Positions 47,771 through 60,400 of a stretch of 64,000 nucleotides of DNA are shown here, piece by piece. Origin of the DNA: Girardinichthys multiradiatus (Eukaryota > Chordata > Actinopteri > Cyprinodontiformes > Goodeidae); assembly GCF_021462225.1 (NCBI RefSeq), contig NC_061797.1, forward strand, positions 28,357,093-28,421,092, in the 5' to 3' direction. A program made the position numbers and the translations under genes. The notes beneath the pieces were generated by a model. The model made no database searches and had not been told where the DNA came from. It saw only the letters and a program-made list of their open reading frames with translations. Every line of letters starts with the position of its first letter. Position 1 is the stretch's first letter.

Positions 47771-48448
47771 TTATTTATGAAAAATTAAGAACAAAATGAA
47801 GTAGAATTAGATGAAGGGGAGAGTGTAAGACTAATAGTAAATGACAGCTGTCTGAGAGGCCATCACTCTTTTCTGAAGATGGAGGGAGAGAGCCCTTTTG
47901 TCACAGCCAATCATTCTAGCCTTGAACATAAGCAGGGAAAACAATGTCAGTTTCAGGTTCAAAGAACAAAGAATCTGGGAGGCAGAAAAATTGCACCAAA
48001 AGAAACATGGCTCACATATGAACCCAACAGCAGCTGAGCTGACAGGCAGCAGAGCCCAGATGCAAAGAGGAGAGCCGGTGATATGGCTCCTGCCATCTGA
48101 GAATCCAACCTGGAGGAAACTAGAGTACAAGCGGCACTCCCTTGTTTTCTGCCGTCTTTACCAGCTTTCACAAGAAAACATGATTTTCCTCTTACCAAAT
48201 TCCTGCACGCCTTACAAATATTTTGATAGGAGAAGCTAAAGTCCGTGTGAATGAGTGTTTTTGTCAAGTGTTCCAGATTTTGTCTGCTCAGTCAAATCAC
48301 TTTACACAGATGCTTGTGTTATTCACAGACGTGAAAACATATTACTGTAATGTTTTATTTCAAACCTCTGTTGTTATTGGTATATTTGTGTGTTAGAGCA
48401 AGTCTGCAGCTTGATCTTGTGGACACAATGTTATGTATATATATTTTT

Positions 48449-48470
48449 GTGTGTGTGTGTGTGTGTGTGT
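48449..48470. repeat. (GT)n microsatellite
   Basis: Eleven GT dinucleotides preceded by ATATATATTTTT. Confidence 0.95.
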
Positions 48471-51400
48471 CGGTTTGTATTTGTGTTTTTCCACTGTTTG
48501 CTTTGTGACTCCCTTATTCTGACCACTGCATTCGCTTCAGCGGCCATCTTCAGGAGCCGCAGCACGCTCCATGGACATGTGGTGATGAAAAATATGACTG
48601 ACAAGATTTATGGTTATCAGAGCAGTAGAGGAAAATTGTAAGTCAAAAGGAGAAAAAAACATCTTTTTTTAAAAAGCATTTTTTTTTTTTTATTTCCACC
48701 CAAGGAGATGACGAATACAATGTGTTTAAGAAGGGATAAAAAAAAACGTAATATACACACCACCTTGATGTTTTACATTTTGCTTTTCTGGAAAATGTTT
48801 TGTCTTTTATTAATGAAATTATTTTTTTCTTAAATTTTATTTTAATTTCATGTTTGCCTTTTAGTAAGCTGGACATGATAATTAATCAAATTAAATATAT
48901 TTTTAATTTATCTGATTGTTTACAGAATATATTCTATATTATTTTTTAAAAGATCAAAATTAAATCAAATGCATTTCAATAAAATAAAGTAAGAAAATTA
49001 ATGCTATAACTGGCTTCTACATTTGAAGTCAAATACGGTGCAACTATATGTTATGTATAAAAAACAAATTCTAATTAATGTTTTATTGCATGTGTGTGTG
49101 TATTTAAATAATGCTAGAATATTTCATACCTTTATTTGATTGTTTTTTGTGGTGGTGTTTTTTCCTCTTCGGTGGTACACAGTGATGACTCCATGCTTGA
49201 TTTTGCAGACACGCCAGGGATTTAGTGTATTCAGGCAGTCACTTCTGCAGTTCGACCTGTGCTGAAGCCTAACAGCCCCTTTCACTTTTGGCTCCCTGAG
49301 CACTGCTGTTTGATTCCTACCAGATGGGGGAAAGTCTGTGAATAAGACAGTAAATGTGAAAACACAGGGGGAAAACCCCTATTAAAAGGGACAAGGTACA
49401 ATTTAAACAAATTTAGATATTTTTACATTGCACTCAAGGGTTTTCTTTAACATGCATACATTTAGCTGAATACTGTATCGAACTTGTCTGACTTTTCTTT
49501 TAATAAAAAAAAAAGAAAGTTTTTAAAGAAATGTATATGTAAAACATTTTGTTCAAGGCAATATTATGTTGTTGCTTTTTTTCTGTCCAAAATTTTAAGA
49601 GATGCACACACACACCCTATGTTTCAACAAAAGCTTTTGCACATTTAAATTCAACAAACAGTAAAAAGAGTTTTATGCGCATGCAATATAAATGGTGTGA
49701 GACAAAATGCTTTTTCCCCACATTGTGAATGAAGGTAAAAACGGCAGACGTCACGACACCTGTGCCGCAGCAGCCCTGAATTTGTTCTTCAGCAAGTGGC
49801 GAGGGACTCCAGGGACAGAGGGAGGAAATGGCTGCTGTGTTTGCTTGAGCGGAGGTTAGCGGAGGGGCAGGCCGGATTTTGCTGTGGCCCAGATTTTCTC
49901 CGATCCCTTTTGTCCGATCACTCTACATTTGAGTGCCTTTACAGAGAAATTGCTTTTATTGTGTCCACTCAGGAAAAGCAAAAGCAAAAACACCTCCAGC
50001 ATCCAGACCAGAGACAATGCTCACAAAAGCACCGAGGAAATGACTTACGAACCTGAATTACAGAGCCAACAATGTACGCCTTTTGCTCTGCTTTTCTAAG
50101 TAATATCTGGCTCTTTATGGTTGAATATGTCAACACGTGTTGATCCTTCCAGGTAAAGTTTTTTCTTTTTAAAGCATGATCAAGATGCATTATGCTGAAC
50201 ATGATGGTGCTGAAACAGGACAATGGAAAGAAGACAATCATCAGTCAAGCAACATCATCAATTCTCACACGAGGGCTAATGCATGCACTGACCAGGCTCA
50301 AATAGTGGTGTTGTTTTTCTGTGTCCAATGTATAATACACAATGTCGGATTAACATAAATGAAAAGAGAGGAGACAAGATGAGAATCTGACTACATTTTT
50401 GAGGAAAAATAAGAATCTCCATTTTTCATCGTTTTAACAAATTGTTGTTTTAGGAATCTGTTTTTTCTATTTAAATTCAGACCGGGTTTGACCAGTATAG
50501 ATACTGTCGTTTTGATACTTCTCTCCCATTGAAAACAACATTAATGAAGGCTATTTTTAAATAATTTCACCAAATGAATAAAGGTTTCCCGAAAAAACTT
50601 TTTTTTGAAAGAATCCCTTTTTCACCGCATATTAGCTTTTGAATTTAAGCTGATCACAGTTCAGTAAAATAGCTTTTTTGTTTAGGACCAAGAGAGTAAT
50701 CTTGGATTAAATACCAATATTAATGTACTGATGTTGTCTTATATTACTTACAATATAAGACAGGTGGGTGCTCCCTTCATGCTGAATGGTAATAACAGTA
50801 AGCAATAGAAAACTTGTTCAGGTTTTATTTATATTTTTTAAGCTCTCGTGCTGCTCCCTAACACAAAGGCAGCCTGGGTGGTGAGCCATAATGGCCATGT
50901 CTAAAACCGCCACTGGGCTGGAAAGTGGAGCCACAATATATCCATCGGAGCCTATATCACACCTCCTGATTTATTTGAAGGCTCCTCAAAAACTTTTAAG
51001 TATCTTTTTGAAGCATTTGAGTTTAAAATATAAATTTTGCAATAAACATGAATAAATATCAATATGTATTTAAATAAAAATTATTATAAACCAGTTAATA
51101 ATAAACATACACTCACCAAAGAGAATTAAATAATAAAACATTTTTCACACCTTCCAAATCAGTAAATGCTCTAGGGGTACTAAAAATATTCTTGTCTAAG
51201 CAAATGTATCAGTTCTACTGCTTTACAAGAGAAGAACATACAGGTTATATTACTTTTAGAAAACTAGAGCTTTCTCAGATTGCAATCATTCAAAAGACCA
51301 TCTTGTTAGAAATAAATAATAGTTGTGCTGCAGGTACGACTGTGCGTTCACACCATGCTTAAAGAAAGCAAAAGAAGGAAAGGAATCAATTCCTGATAAC

Positions 51401-52746
51401 GTATGTTTTGTGTGCAATAATTTTTTTTATATATTGTAAAATGATTGGGAAATCCGGGGTTCACACTGCACACATGCAGACAAACGGGATATAAAACTGA
51501 TGCACATTATTACACACAACGTATTCTATTCCTTTCTCTTGGATGAGCAATTTCAATGGCTCTCTTCCATGCTAAGAACATTTGTGGCTTTTACAATTTC
51601 TGTGTGCTTCCTTGTTTTCTGGCTACAAGAAAGCCATAAAGCGGTTGCATCTGTATTTGTTAAATGAAGTGTGCAGCTGCCACATGAGGGTTTGTGCATG
51701 CACACATGTGCACGCACGTGTGTGCCCGTGTGTGTGTACATGCTGATGGTCACTCACACATGTTTAAACGTGGAACCCTGGAAGTGATGGACTAAATCTG
51801 AAGGATGGGGGAGGACACAATATGGTTTTTCTTTGTCCATGACAGTGGATTTTCTTTTGTATTTGGTTATTTATTCATTCATTCATTATCTGGGATGGAG
51901 TGATGCAATTTTTCCACAGACACCATCTCCAGGAAGACAAACTGAGACAAATGCAAGAAATGTTGAAGAGTAGCAACTTCACCACAAAATAATAATAAGA
52001 GGCATCATTGAGATGCAGAAGGTATGAAGAAGGAAGGCAGGAGGGGACAAGAGGATCAAAATTTGACAGAGAAACAGAAAATAATACAGGAGTGCTCTCT
52101 TATTAACGCCAATCCAGCAGTCAATGAATCTACAAAATCGTTGTGGTGTTGCACTGTCTGCATCATCCATCTTTCTGGAGTCCTTATACAGATGGTCAAA
52201 AAAGCACCAGGAGATTCTCAGTAGTCATAACCTCAAAAAAAGGAAAAAAGGAAACACACAAACAAATATTCTCATTTTTTGTCAGTTATCATGATACTGT
52301 TTTTGGGGACATTTTGTGGCAATCTGTTAATGTCTGAGGGATGTCAAGGTGAAGATGTCGGCAGAGCACAGGCTTTTCCTTGGGCTTATCATGTCGAGCA
52401 ATACAAATTCATTTCATATTCAGAGTGGTTGTTCTCTGCGGGGGGTTCATGGCGCTACCTATTCCGCTCCCCTTTTCTCTTTGATTTGGCTCATTTGAGC
52501 GGTGCGGTCCCCGGCAGCTTGTTAGAACTGCCACCTCTGTGACTCTGCCCCATAGATGGGGGGATGGCAAAGATGGAAGGGGTGCTCAGAGGGGTGTAGG
52601 GGGGTGGTGGGTTTTGGGGACAAGGTATGGCTTGGGGAGGGGGTTGCAGAATGATAGGTTGGGTAGGCCTACCCCAAAGCACTTTCACAAGTCACGGTGA
52701 GCAGGCAAGGTTCAGTGACTAGAACTCAGAATAACCTGAATTAGGC

Positions 52747-52760
52747 CCACCATCTACTGG
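52747..52760 (-). promoter_or_regulatory. CTCF-like motif
   Basis: The minus strand reads CCAGTAGATGGTGG, matching 13 of 14 positions of the vertebrate CTCF core CCASYAGRKGGCRS. A single motif of this length can occur by chance, so occupancy is unproven. Confidence 0.35.
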
Positions 52761-53755
52761 CCAGACACTGGTACTTCAGACTAACTGGTACAAGAGAAAA
52801 GGTGTAGAGAAAGCTTTCACCTGAAGCTCAAAACACTATCTGCCTGTTTCTAAAAGGCATTTTCACTTCAGTACATAGGAAATAAACTAACAATTGGAAA
52901 AAAAAAAAGATGGTGTTGCACACCAACATAGAATTTAGCAATTAACTTCTAATCCTGATTTTTCTCATGTAAAAAATGGTGTGTAGGACTTACAAAAATG
53001 CTGTTATTTTAAGAGTTTTTCAGATTGTTTTGTCAATTAATGTGGTGTTTGAATAAGAACAATGACATGTTGGATCAACTGAAATTCATATGAATAATAA
53101 GTAGAGGTGGAAAGTAAATTTGGAGGGTGAGGTGACTTGATAAGGATGGATGTGATTTAGTTGTGATCAGCTTTAATAGGTGTTTACAGGAGCTATAGTT
53201 TGAAAAGTTTTTATCAAACAGATGCATGCAGGTGAGCAAACATCAATGTAGAAAGTCAACTTTGCCTGTCATACATTATTGAAATTTAAATCCCTAAAAA
53301 GTTTACCATACCTTAGGGTACTCCTGAGAGATCTGGGTTTAGGGGTATCTTAGTGACACAGTTTGTGCCCATTTCAGGATGATCTTAGTTATTGTGATGA
53401 TATTTTTTTTTCCATAGGAGCATGGTCTTTTCCATAAGAACTATATTTCAAGAATATCAGGAGGTTCCATAATAAGCATTCTGGGATGAGTAAAATGCAT
53501 ATTAATAATACGCTATGTCATTTGCTGTTATCAGAGGAATCCTACAGATTTTGGTGACAACAACAAAAGGCAGAACATCTTATAAAGGTTTCTTTTAATT
53601 TTTGTCAATAAAAATGTTATTTTAAATAACCTCACCTAGAAATGCCTTTTAAATGAATAACTGATTTCTACTGATGACATTTTACATGATACCAATAAAT
53701 TCATAAAAAAGTGTTTTATATTGTTCTTCCATCTTTCTATTTTCTAAGGTCATTC

Positions 53756-53948
53756 ATCACAGCATGATTTCCTGTGGAGACTGGACAAAGACTTGAATAT
53801 GTAACGGCAGGCCAAGGAATAAACAGCACAGAGTTTCAGGGTGAGGGCCAACATATTCAGCTTGAAGACCCGGCCTGATTAGATATCCAGACATGATATA
53901 GCCTTCAGGATCCAACAAAACAAACCAGACAGAGGCAGGAGGGGTTAC
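53756..53948 (-). CDS. Candidate terminal host exon, unidentified
   Basis: On the minus strand a pyrimidine-rich tract ending GTCTGTTTGCAG (acceptor at 53949-53950) leads into an open frame. It begins VTPPASVWFVLLDPEGYIMS, continues through a GPHPETLCCLFLGLP region, and ends QSPQEIML then two stops at 53751-53756. The composition (aromatic and hydrophobic alternation, DPEG turn, balanced codons) reads like a folded beta-rich domain fragment rather than random sequence. No domain family was recognised. There is no convincing donor before the stop, so it would be a last coding exon. It could also be conserved non-coding DNA that happens to be open. Confidence 0.28.
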
Positions 53949-53949
53949 C

Positions 53950-54959
53950 TGCAAACAGACAAAGAAGCACACAGAAATGTGAATACTTGCATACATGCAG
54001 AAGGTAATGTAATCAGGAAATTTTTCCTTTTTTCAGTACAATAAAATTAAAACAGGATTTATTACTAAACCCTATAACTGCTGTTCAGCTCTTCACTCTC
54101 TGCCCATGGATAAAAGGATCTAACCACATCCACATTTTACGCAGCCCCGTCCATACAAACCCTTGAAGAGATGCGGCTTTTCTTTCTTTAAGCAATTCTT
54201 CAAAGTATTCAGCATATAATTATCATTCAAGCATTTTAAGAAAATGACAAAGGGACATTAATGTTGAAGAATGTTGAGGAAAGACCATGGGTCACACATG
54301 AGAATTACAGTGAACTACGTTAACCATATCAAATATGCAATTTAGGTTTGACAAGCTTTTTATATAAAGAGAACGCACTTAATAGTAAATCAGTTTGCTT
54401 CTGCCTTCAGTGTCTTTTGAACAGTAAAACAATATCCATTTTACAGACAGATTAACGCAGCAAAGACCCAACATATGTGCATTTCTGTAAGATACGTGTA
54501 GGGTATAGGTTACAGCAACAGATTGCAACCAAATAATTACCCATCACCTCAATCTGTCTTTACAAGACTGCGTAAGAAGTTAGTGTATTAAAAGCTCAAA
54601 AGAAATATTAAGGGCCAGTTTTGAAGAGTGTCACCCCTTTTTGGCCTTTAGAGCACACTAAAACATGACTATTAACGTTTTAAATTAAATTAGAAAAAGT
54701 CCATAGAGCATTCAACAGTCATACTGAGGTGTACGTGAATGTGGAGGGTGAGGTTGGGGGTACTGTTTCTAACAACGTCCTGAGTGCTAGGGTCCAGGTT
54801 TTAGGAGACTATTAATGGGTGGTTCAAATAATTTCAAGAGGCTGGATAGAAAGGAAAGTTAGTTACAACATTGCCAATGACAGTTTTTTTTTTCTTCCCT
54901 GAATCTGAATAAGTTTTTCATTAATGGTGTCACTAAGATGAGCACTTATCAGTACCTCG
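53950..54959. other. Non-coding DNA
   Basis: AT-rich, with no recognised gene or repeat. It lies between the possible exon at 53756-53948 and the conserved-looking block at 54960. Confidence 0.4.
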
Positions 54960-55980
54960 GGAGGGATGGTGGAGGAGAAGGGGGGTTTGACAATCACTGA
55001 TTCTTTCACACAATTTCACCATCTAATTTCCGACCATGCATTTTGGATCAAAATTAATTTCCTTGGCTATCTAATAGATCAGAAACAAGTGATTGCTGAA
55101 GATGCCAATCCCAGCAGGCACAATGAGATCTCTCTGTGCCACTCACAAAATGGATTGCATATCCCTGTCAAAGTGGAGACACGTTACGCAGACTGGGTTG
55201 CAATTCTGCGTGGGATCTCCCTCTTTGGCCCTTTCCTAACTATCACACTGTCATTCACTCAAATGCTTTCACTCTTCACTTTATTTAAAGAGAAATGCAG
55301 GCAGTAGTGCTACATTATGTTTGGTGTCTGGTGTGTTTTTTTCCCATCATTCTTTCACACAACTATTAGCTTTACTGGTGATAATGACTAGTTTCATTAG
55401 TTATGAGGAAAACCATGCACTCTGCATATTTGGGGGCACAGCAATTAGGATTATTTCACCCAGTGGTTTTCATGACCGAATCTATTCTACAATTTTCTTG
55501 CACTATCTTGCAAGATTCTGCGCACGTTTTCCACATGACATCCCTCTGAAACAACTGGGAGGCTTTGAAGATAGCCTGAGGCATTTTAGCATACATCCCA
55601 TCTTTACGAGGTTTTACACTATAAAGAGTTTGAATGCACACCCAGGGTGAAAAGTGAATGAACCTTGCCCACGTAAATACATTCAATGAAATACCATTAC
55701 CATCATCACGGTATGCACTTTAGCTGTAGGGGGAGTCCCTGGGTAGAGCGTCCAAGTTGGGGGCAGGGTGCAGTGGGCAGAATGGGTTAAACGGTGGTGT
55801 TGTAAAACATTTATCTGCTTCGAATAGAGCATTACATAGGTTGAACCTCATCCCCTGCCATTACAAAATTACCCTAACGGCTGCCGTTGTGTGCCCAATC
55901 CCTCCCCGCCAGCCTATTGATTTTCACACCCTGAGAGTGAGCGCTCCCAAAGGGCAGTAAATTATAGAGAGTTTTACAGG
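54960..55980. promoter_or_regulatory. Candidate 1-kb conserved non-coding block
   Basis: About 1 kb of repeat-free, GC-balanced, high-complexity sequence. Two open frames (113 codons at 54966-55307 and 109 codons at 55321-55650) sit end to end on the plus strand in different frames. Neither has a recognisable domain or flanking splice sites that make sense. Motifs include CCATTACAAAATTACCC and GGCAGTAAATTATAG. The length and complexity resemble an ultraconserved-type enhancer cluster. Confidence 0.35.
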
Positions 55981-56294
55981 GAATTACACCTGAAACAGAA
56001 ACTTTACAGGGATACAGATGCCATGTGGCATTCATCCACAGAGGACTGGGAGAAAAGAGCCATGGAGGGTCCTATTTGTTTATTTTAATAACTTAGATTA
56101 AAGCATTCCCTTACATATCTACATAAATAGAAACTCAGCACAGTGTATGAGACCACTGCTGTGACATTCATAGAAAAACAGGTATATATGAAAATGGTCC
56201 ACGCACTGTTATTTCACTTTTTACCCTTATTGATAACTGGGAAGTGAATGAAAGAGACTGTAACAGAGGAAACAGTATTTGCACCCTTGTATTG
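55981..56294. other. Non-coding DNA, possibly including the worn Tc1 left end
   Basis: AT-rich sequence in which the terminal repeat of the following Tc1 relic would be expected, but it is too decayed to define. Confidence 0.35.
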
Positions 56295-57068
56295 ACGACT
56301 CATCCAGGAGCTCACAAAAGAATCCAGAATCTTAAGTAATGCAGGCCTCACTTGCTTCATTAAGGTCAGAGTTTATGATTCAGCAAGAAGAAAGAGACTG
56401 GGAAAATATGACATCCATGGAAGAGTTCCAAGGCCAAAACAACTGCAGAAGAAAAAGACCACAAAGATCCTTCTCACATTTGCCAAAAATGTCTTGATGG
56501 TCCACAAGACTTCTGCAAAAAATATTACATTGTCTAATGAGGCGATAGATAACTGTTTTGTAAGGTCTTCATTATGCATCATCTGGTGGTAAAGTAACAA
56601 CATTTTAAAGAAAAAAAGTCAGACTGGCAGTCATGGTTCCTGAATGTTTGGGGCTGTTGCGCTACTTCAGGACCTTGCCGAATTACAGTAATTTATAGGA
56701 CCACAAATTTTGCTCTGGATCAGAAAAGGTCTGATGAAAAATGTCTGGCCATTAGTTTATGAGCTTCAGTTCAAGCACTTTTTGTCAGTCAGTCAGTCAG
56801 TCAGTCAGTCCGTCCGTCCGTGTGGTCCCTTCTCCTTTCTTCTCCTACAGTTTGTGTTTCCAGTTCTCGTCCCTGATTACTTTACTGACAATAAAAACAC
56901 GTTAAACTTTACTTCTGAGTGTTTTCTGAATGTGGGTCAGAACTGTCTTGAGTACACTTTTGGGTATTGCAGCAAGAGAATGAACCACAACAAACCTGTG
57001 AATGGATCAAAAGTACCAAATTAAGGTTTTTAGAGGCCTGGTCAATGCCTAAACGTAAATGCAATTGA
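56295..57068 (+). pseudogene. Tc1-like transposase pseudogene with inactivated catalytic residues
   Basis: 56380-56590 reads RRKRLGKYDIHGRVPRPK, then a region aligned to the first catalytic block, where the expected TDET is SNEA, so the first aspartate is asparagine. After the inserted retroposon the frame resumes at about 56969 with QQENEPQQTCEWIK in place of QQDND, so the second aspartate is glutamate. The expected PIE motif is lost at a stop near 57065. Frameshifts occur as well. All three catalytic positions are therefore altered. Confidence 0.78.
56783..56954 (-). mobile_element. Small retroposed sequence with (GTCA)n tail
   Basis: About 170 bp inserted in the Tc1 relic and flanked by CACTTTT (56776-56782 and 56955-56961). 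On the plus strand it begins with (GTCA)n, so in the minus orientation it ends in a (TGAC)n tail like that of the SINE at 14801. The body does not match either SINE family here. It contains GTTTCCAGTTCTCGTCCC and ACTGACAATAAAAACACG. It may be a 5'-truncated LINE or an LTR-derived piece carried by LINE machinery. Confidence 0.55.
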
Positions 57069-57142
57069 CTTTCTACACATCCCTAGATCTAATTATTTTT
57101 GCCAATATGGGGGTACCTTTAACATGAAAAGCCTGATCAGCT

Positions 57143-57480
57143 TGCAAAAGTATACATCCCCTTTAACATTTTCACGTTAGTTAATTATACAACCACAAAC
57201 TCCTAACCCTAACCCTGAAAGGACAAGTGGAAATGGACAATGATGGATTACCACAAACTGCAATGTACCACTTTTTTTTGGATAAACCAACTCAAACAGG
57301 CACATAATTGTGAAATGCAAATTTACATGGTTTTCATTTTATATGACAAATAAAAATCTGAAAGATTTGCATTTGTATTCAGTCTTCTAACTCCAATACC
57401 CTTAAATAAAATCCATTAACATAAAACTAATCAAAGCTGTGTTCCAAAGAAATATGTAAAGTGAAGTTTGTTGTGGAAAA
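57143..57480 (+). mobile_element. Terminal fragment of the first-family Tc1 relic
   Basis: Contains CTTGCAAAAGTATACATCCC, CAACCACAAACTCC, CACATAATTGTGAAATG, AATAAAAATCTGAAAG and GCATTTGTATTCAG in the same order as the terminal region at 19567 and, reversed, at 8393. A short CCTAACCCTAACCC telomere-like insertion lies at about 57201-57216. There is no transposase sequence. Confidence 0.7.
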
Positions 57481-60400
57481 ATGGGAAATAATTTATGATT
57501 ACCTTACCAAGTCTCTGTATTAATTTTGTACACCATTTAGCTTTTTGGTAAAGTTATTTTGTAGAGAAGTCTTCCCATAAGTTGTTCTGTAATTAAAGCC
57601 AGATGAAAGCCTTGCAGAGAGAAGTATATCATAAACTTTAAGCCAGTGGAGGGTTCAACAGGGAGTGAAAAATCTCCAATTAATTCCTATAAAACAAAAT
57701 ACAATGTTCTTTTGTTCTATGGAGTTGATAATTCACAAGGCACCATGCAGACTTTTATTCATCTGTTCTCTGAAAAACTCTGCAATAGATAGGTATGGTA
57801 TGATGCCAAGGTCAGATCTCTATAGGGGTGGAAGAAGGAATCAAGGAATAAATTGCAAGTAATAAAAGTTTCTTACCTCTACAACACCTGGATGTATATG
57901 GTTTCTTTTCATTTGTCCGCCAGCTCACTCATAGTAAAACTAGCTCTCAACAACAACTTTCTGTGACCTCAGGATAGCCCTGCAGACATGAAAGACCCTT
58001 TATCTTTTCCAGGTGTGGCCCAACTCACACTGTGTGTGTGACCGAGAGAAATCAAGTGGGAGATGCAGATGTTTATGTACACGAACATATTCAAGATCCA
58101 CAGGCAATTCACAAAACTAAAACAGAAGGGCAACACAAACTCTCTGTTACACTCAAAGCATGTGAAAGCAATAAGACAGCCTTGAACACTGCCTGGTTGA
58201 GAAGCACTGATATGTATCCAGATAGAAATGCTTGTTACACAGCCTAAAAAGATTGCAGCTCACTTATAACATCAAAATACATCAAATTCTTCTCAGTTGT
58301 CCAATCTGATTAGATTTCCATAATTCTTATTTTTGCAGAAAACATTAAAGACAATGCAGCAGGTACATCTCTGTAAAATATTTTTAAAAGGTCAAAAATA
58401 TTTAGCAAAGCTAAATTACCTTAAAAACGTGTTTTGTAACACAATAATGCTACAACTCTTCATGTGAGATTAAACCTTACAAAACACTGAGTGGCACAGT
58501 AGTGACCTTAGCCCTGATCCGCTCCCTCTCTCTGTCTGGTTTCAGGTTAAACTTGACCCCTCACACTTGACCTTTGAGGAGCTTGGCTCAGTGCTGCTTG
58601 AGCCGACAGAGAGGCAAAGGCACAGCTGTGAGGGAGGGTCCATGGCAGGACAGACTCCCTTTTGACAAAGGAAGAAATTCAATTGAAGCATATTAGTGTC
58701 TGAGCAGTTGAATATCACTCATTCGAGCTAACTGGAAACATCTTTTCTCCTGCTCTTAAGGCAGTTTCCATTAACCCTCTAAAAACAGTGGGAGGGCAGG
58801 GGTTGGGTGGGTCACACAGAAAAGCTCTCTGCCTCAACTTTCCAAGCACTTATCTGTGGCCCTCTATTTTTAACCTGTGATATATACATTAGTTCCAATG
58901 TTTTTGTCCTGCACTGTCAAACGCCTTGCAGGTTTGATGTATGAATGGCGGTCCATCACGACAACAACCTGTGTGTGTGGTTCTCTGCAGAGGGTCAAAC
59001 AGAAGACAGATAGATGGACCCAGGTGAGGTCTTTGGTGCCAGGGGACACTACTCAGGACAGATTACAAACGTGACTGAGAGGAAGGGGATGAAGCAGAAT
59101 AAAACCTGATACTCCACAGAGATGCTCATCCCATAACTGTCACCTCTGCAGATTGAACTGTAGTGCTAAATGAAGATAAAGTATTGATCCACAAAGTAGC
59201 ATCTGGTGTTTGGTAGTAAAAGTTTTCTCTTGATATTTGAATATCAACGTCAATAGTAAAACAGACATTTACAAGCATTAAAAATGGAAGACATCTAGTA
59301 TGCGGCCACAATTCCCCTTTCAGCTTTTTCATGACAAATAAAAAAAAAAAGACAAGAAAAATCATACTGAAAATTGGGTCTCATCTCGCAGCAACAACAC
59401 CCCCCACCCCACCCCCAATATCTCTTTTCTTCACAATCAGTGTCAGAAGAAGCAGTGAGGAACGGTTTGTGAGAAACACTTATCTAGCACAGCGGCAGAG
59501 CCCTGTTCCTACACCCTTTATCTCACCAGGAGATGGAATTCAATATACAAAAACCCCATCATGCAGCAGCATCACGCCTGTGCTGGGGATAAGGGCAGGG
59601 TTTCCAGGTAATTGGCTGGTGGTGGACGAACACAAGGTTTGAGACTACCCATGGAGGAGTGGAGATTACGGGAAGGGTTGTGGGGGGGGGGAGTTGGGAG
59701 GGATTCTTGACAATCTTCCCCCCCCCACCCCTTAATTTCCCATCTACCTTTCCTGCTCATGTGATCTAGACCACTAGTAATGTGCAGATGTGTTTGTTGG
59801 TTGGTGTGTTTGTGCACCTAAATACAATGCAATCCCCAAACCTTTAAAACGAGAAGAAAGGACTTTGTTTCCATTATGCAACTTTGTATTTGCATCTCCT
59901 CTGCACACATTAATTTAGAAAACCCCTCAAATCCATGACATTTAAATTAAAATTAAAGCAGATAATGTCATGGTAAGAATTGAATATCATTATAGAGGAA
60001 AAATAATTTTGTTCCTTTGAGATAATGTAAAAGGGGATTGGAGGGTGATGATCCTACACATTTAGTAAGAGCAAAGAAAGAGAAAAGGCAAACAGGAAAT
60101 GGACCAACCCACTTTTTTTCTATTTTCCAGAGACTCCTCAAGATAACAGGCATTGTAAAGGGGAAAAATAAAAGGAACATGTGAGAGAAAGAGAGAGAAA
60201 AAGTCATTTCTCTGATTTATTTATGATGCAATGAAGGTATGCTGAACGCATCAGAACGTGCAGCAGTGGTCATGCTGTCAGGGAAGATGAAGTGTCTTCA
60301 TAGTCGACTGAGCGAAGAGCAAGGAAAAGAAAGAAATTAGAGAAGGAGAGAGAGGAGGTAGCTATACTGCAGGAGGGTGTTAACCATCTCCTCTCTGCCG

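Larger units (their letters stand above)
42009..53747. other. Long gene-free stretch, enhancer-like in places
   Basis: No confident gene. Conserved-looking blocks lie at about 43020-43100, 43250-43550, 45000-45120, 45580-45740, 47440-47770, 47830-48130, 49740-49980 and 52440-52550. Pyrimidine-rich tracts at 43200-43280 and 44100-44222 create splice-acceptor-like sites. (CTC)n is at 43743-43770 and (GT)n at 48449-48470. A G-run cluster lies at 52555-52655. Confidence 0.4.
56295..57110 (+). mobile_element. Third Tc1-family relic, with nested retroposon
   Basis: Decayed internal part of a fish Tc1 element on the plus strand, recognised by its transposase remains. Both terminal repeats are too worn to place. 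The relic is interrupted at 56783-56954 by a small retroposed sequence. Confidence 0.75.

Noticed and set aside
57885..57980. Minus-strand exon-like segment with good donor AGAG/GTAAGAA
   Set aside because: All three frames contain stops, so it cannot be an internal coding exon. No evidence for a non-coding RNA.
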